A stretch of DNA of 5,738 nucleotides from JADFQT01 sp047516825. Its GTDB lineage: Bacteria > Chloroflexota > Dehalococcoidia > Lucifugimonadales > UBA3495. This document shows positions 4,254-5,738 of the stretch, one piece after another; position 1 is the stretch's first letter; every line of letters begins with the position of its first letter. Location of the stretch: positions 1 through 5,738 of the forward strand of contig JAKZUA010000132.1 of the NCBI GenBank assembly GCA_047516825.1, in the 5' to 3' direction. The notes beneath the pieces are model-generated. The model saw only the letters and a program-made list of their open reading frames with translations, was not told the DNA's origin and did no database searches. The position numbers and the translations under genes are program-made.

Positions 4254-5738
4254 ATTGTTACTGAATTAGTAAAATTCTTCTCCGCCCAGGACTGCGCCGT
4301 CTTTCTGGTGGGCGGCTACCTGAGAGATTCTCTCTTGGGCCGGGCGGCTGGTGACCTGGACGTGGCAGTTTCTTGCGATCCCCAAGTCCTAGCTCGTGGG
4401 CTGGCCAAGGAATTGGGCGGTTCCTACGTGCCCTTGAGTCCCCAGCGGGGAATAGCCCGCGTGGTCCTTCCCGCCCCGGCGCCCGCTACTCTGGAACCGC
4501 CGGGCCTTTTAGGCCGGGCTGGGATAACCGATGGGTTAGGCGATGCATTAACCATCGACGTGGCTGGTTTTTCCACGACCATCGAGGAGGACTTGGCACG
4601 GCGGGACTTCACTGTAGATGCCATGGCATTACCCCTGGCGGATTGGACCTCCGGCCAGTGGCGGGAACGGGTTGTCGATCCCTATAACGGGATTCGAGAC
4701 CTGGCAGAAAAAAGGGTCCGCGCGATATCATCCAGCGTATTCCGGGATGATCCGGGCCGTCTGCTGCGGGCGGTCCGGCTGGCCGCTCAACTGGGCTTTC
4801 GCCTAGAGCCAGACACGGCGCGGCTAATTCGGACCGAGGCCCATCAGATAAATCGGGTATCCGAAGAACGGCTCCGGGATGAGTTGCTTGCCATACTGGC
4901 CGGGGAGGGCGCCCGGGGACAGCTGGAGGCGCTGGACCGGCTGGACCTGCTGTGCCGGGTTATTCCCGAGTTAGCCCTGACCAAGGGGGTAGATCAGCCC
5001 ATATACCATTACTGGGACGTGTGGGGGCACCTTCTCCATTCGGTGGAAACCGCGGAGTTGGTGACCAAGGGACACCAGAACTCCGCCATCTACACGCTGG
5101 CTCCTTGGACCCCGGATTTAGCGGAATATTTTAGGGAAAAGGTCAGTGACGGCCACACCCGGCGCACCATTCTCAAGCTGACAGCCCTGCTGCACGATAT
5201 AGCCAAGCCTCAAACCAAAGGAATAGACAAAACCGGGCGCACCCGCTTTTTGGGCCATTCCGAGTTGGGGGCTGAGATGGCCGCCTCGCGGTTGACCGAG
5301 TTGCGATTGAGCGCCCGGGGCGTCGCCATGGTTTCAAAAATGGTGGAGCAGCACCTGCGTCCCGGCAATATGCGGCAGGGAATGGATTTGCCCACCAGCC
5401 GCGCTATCTACCGCTATTTTCGAGATCTAGGCGAGGTGGCCATCGATACCCTTTATCTGGCATTGGCCGATTATCTGGCCGCAAAAGGTCCAGAATTAAT
5501 GCCCGACCAATGGGGAGAGCATGCTAAAATAATCGCGCATATTCTCGAATCCGGTACCCGTCAGCAAGCCTCCGAAAAGATCCAAAGGCTGGTGACCGGA
5601 CATGACCTGATGCAGGAGTTGGGCCTGGAGCCCGGCCCCAAGGTCGGCCTCTTGCTTGAGAAGATAAATGAAGCCAGGGCCGCGGGAGAAGTGAACACTC
5701 GGGAGGAGGCCCTGGCTCTGGCCGCTCAAGCCAATGAC
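4254..5738 (+). CDS. CCA tRNA nucleotidyltransferase / poly(A) polymerase family protein with HD domain (3' end cut by window)
   Basis: This family adds CCA to tRNA 3' ends, or A residues to RNA. Numbering from ATT 4254 as residue 1, the frame is open for 495 codons to the right edge. The head domain has FLVGGYLRDSLLG (17-29; GG at 20-21), the catalytic pair in GDLDV (D34, D36), and RRDFTVDAMA from 116, where the family usually has N at the D. A neck/RNA-binding part follows (DPGRLLRAVRLAAQLGF). The HD phosphohydrolase domain keeps H259, H262, H314-D315 (LLHDIAKPQ), H335, H367 and D406. The end of the window (LVTGHDLM...GLEPGPKVG.LL, TREEALALAA) resembles the C-terminal tail, so few residues should be missing. 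There is no in-frame ATG, GTG or TTG between the stop at 4227-4229 and the VGG motif; ATT with AAGGA (4239-4243) upstream is the best-placed start, but uncertain. A segment of about 25 residues rich in Ala, Pro, Gly and Leu (about 73-98) is inserted before RRDFT. Which reaction it performs (CCA, A only, poly(A)) cannot be told. Confidence 0.9.
   Translation, partial: MVTELVKFFSAQDCAVFLVGGYLRDSLLGRAAGDLDVAVSCDPQVLARGLAKELGGSYVPLSPQRGIARVVLPAPAPATLEPPGLLGRAGITDGLGDALTIDVAGFSTTIEEDLARRDFTVDAMALPLADWTSGQWRERVVDPYNGIRDLAEKRVRAISSSVFRDDPGRLLRAVRLAAQLGFRLEPDTARLIRTEAHQINRVSEERLRDELLAILAGEGARGQLEALDRLDLLCRVIPELALTKGVDQPIYHYWDVWGHLLHSVETAELVTKGHQNSAIYTLAPWTPDLAEYFREKVSDGHTRRTILKLTALLHDIAKPQTKGIDKTGRTRFLGHSELGAEMAASRLTELRLSARGVAMVSKMVEQHLRPGNMRQGMDLPTSRAIYRYFRDLGEVAIDTLYLALADYLAAKGPELMPDQWGEHAKIIAHILESGTRQQASEKIQRLVTGHDLMQELGLEPGPKVGLLLEKINEARAAGEVNTREEALALAAQAND

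Noticed and set aside
4373..4687. 104-codon plus-strand frame inside the CCA/poly(A) polymerase gene
   Set aside because: It is out of frame with the conserved catalytic motifs and has low-complexity Arg/Gly/Pro composition.
1..5738. CRISPR array, tRNA or rRNA gene
   Set aside because: No regularly spaced repeats, cloverleaf-like sequences or rRNA motifs were seen anywhere in the window.

Overview
The window is a GC-rich bacterial chromosome segment. It carries four housekeeping genes on the + strand, and the edge of an insertion sequence on the - strand at the left end. From left to right it holds a 5' fragment of an ISAs1-type transposase (minus strand, running off the left edge), a leader of about 190 bases, rplS (ribosomal protein L19), priA (primosomal helicase), def (peptide deformylase), a non-coding stretch of about 260 bases with degenerate copies of an interspersed repeat, and a tRNA nucleotidyltransferase / poly(A) polymerase-family gene with an HD domain that runs off the right edge.

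The products support translation and replication restart. L19 sits at the ribosomal subunit interface. PriA reloads the replisome at stalled forks. Deformylase removes the N-formyl group from nascent proteins. The CCA/poly(A) polymerase-type enzyme completes or repairs tRNA 3' ends. A priA-def association is common in bacteria. The combination rplS-priA-def-CCA/HD, with GC-rich codon use, an extended deformylase and GTCATCC-type interspersed repeats, would fit a Chloroflexota (Dehalococcoidia-like) genome. That taxonomic guess is an inference and is weakly held. rplS and priA look co-transcribed (36-base gap). def has its own good extended -10 box, so it can be expressed independently of priA.

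I do not see a convincing novel multi-gene system. The points most worth a second look are: (1) the CCA/poly(A) polymerase reading frame is intact but has no ATG, GTG or TTG start upstream of its conserved nucleotide-binding motif, which leaves an ATT start, a frameshift or a disrupted 5' end; (2) the repeat element lies just upstream of that unusual start; (3) an insertion-sequence end lies immediately upstream of rplS; (4) a perfect 9-bp inverted repeat sits in the linker region of priA; (5) short hairpins and 15-base-period repeats fill the rplS leader; (6) the deformylase has an acidic, proline-rich tail.
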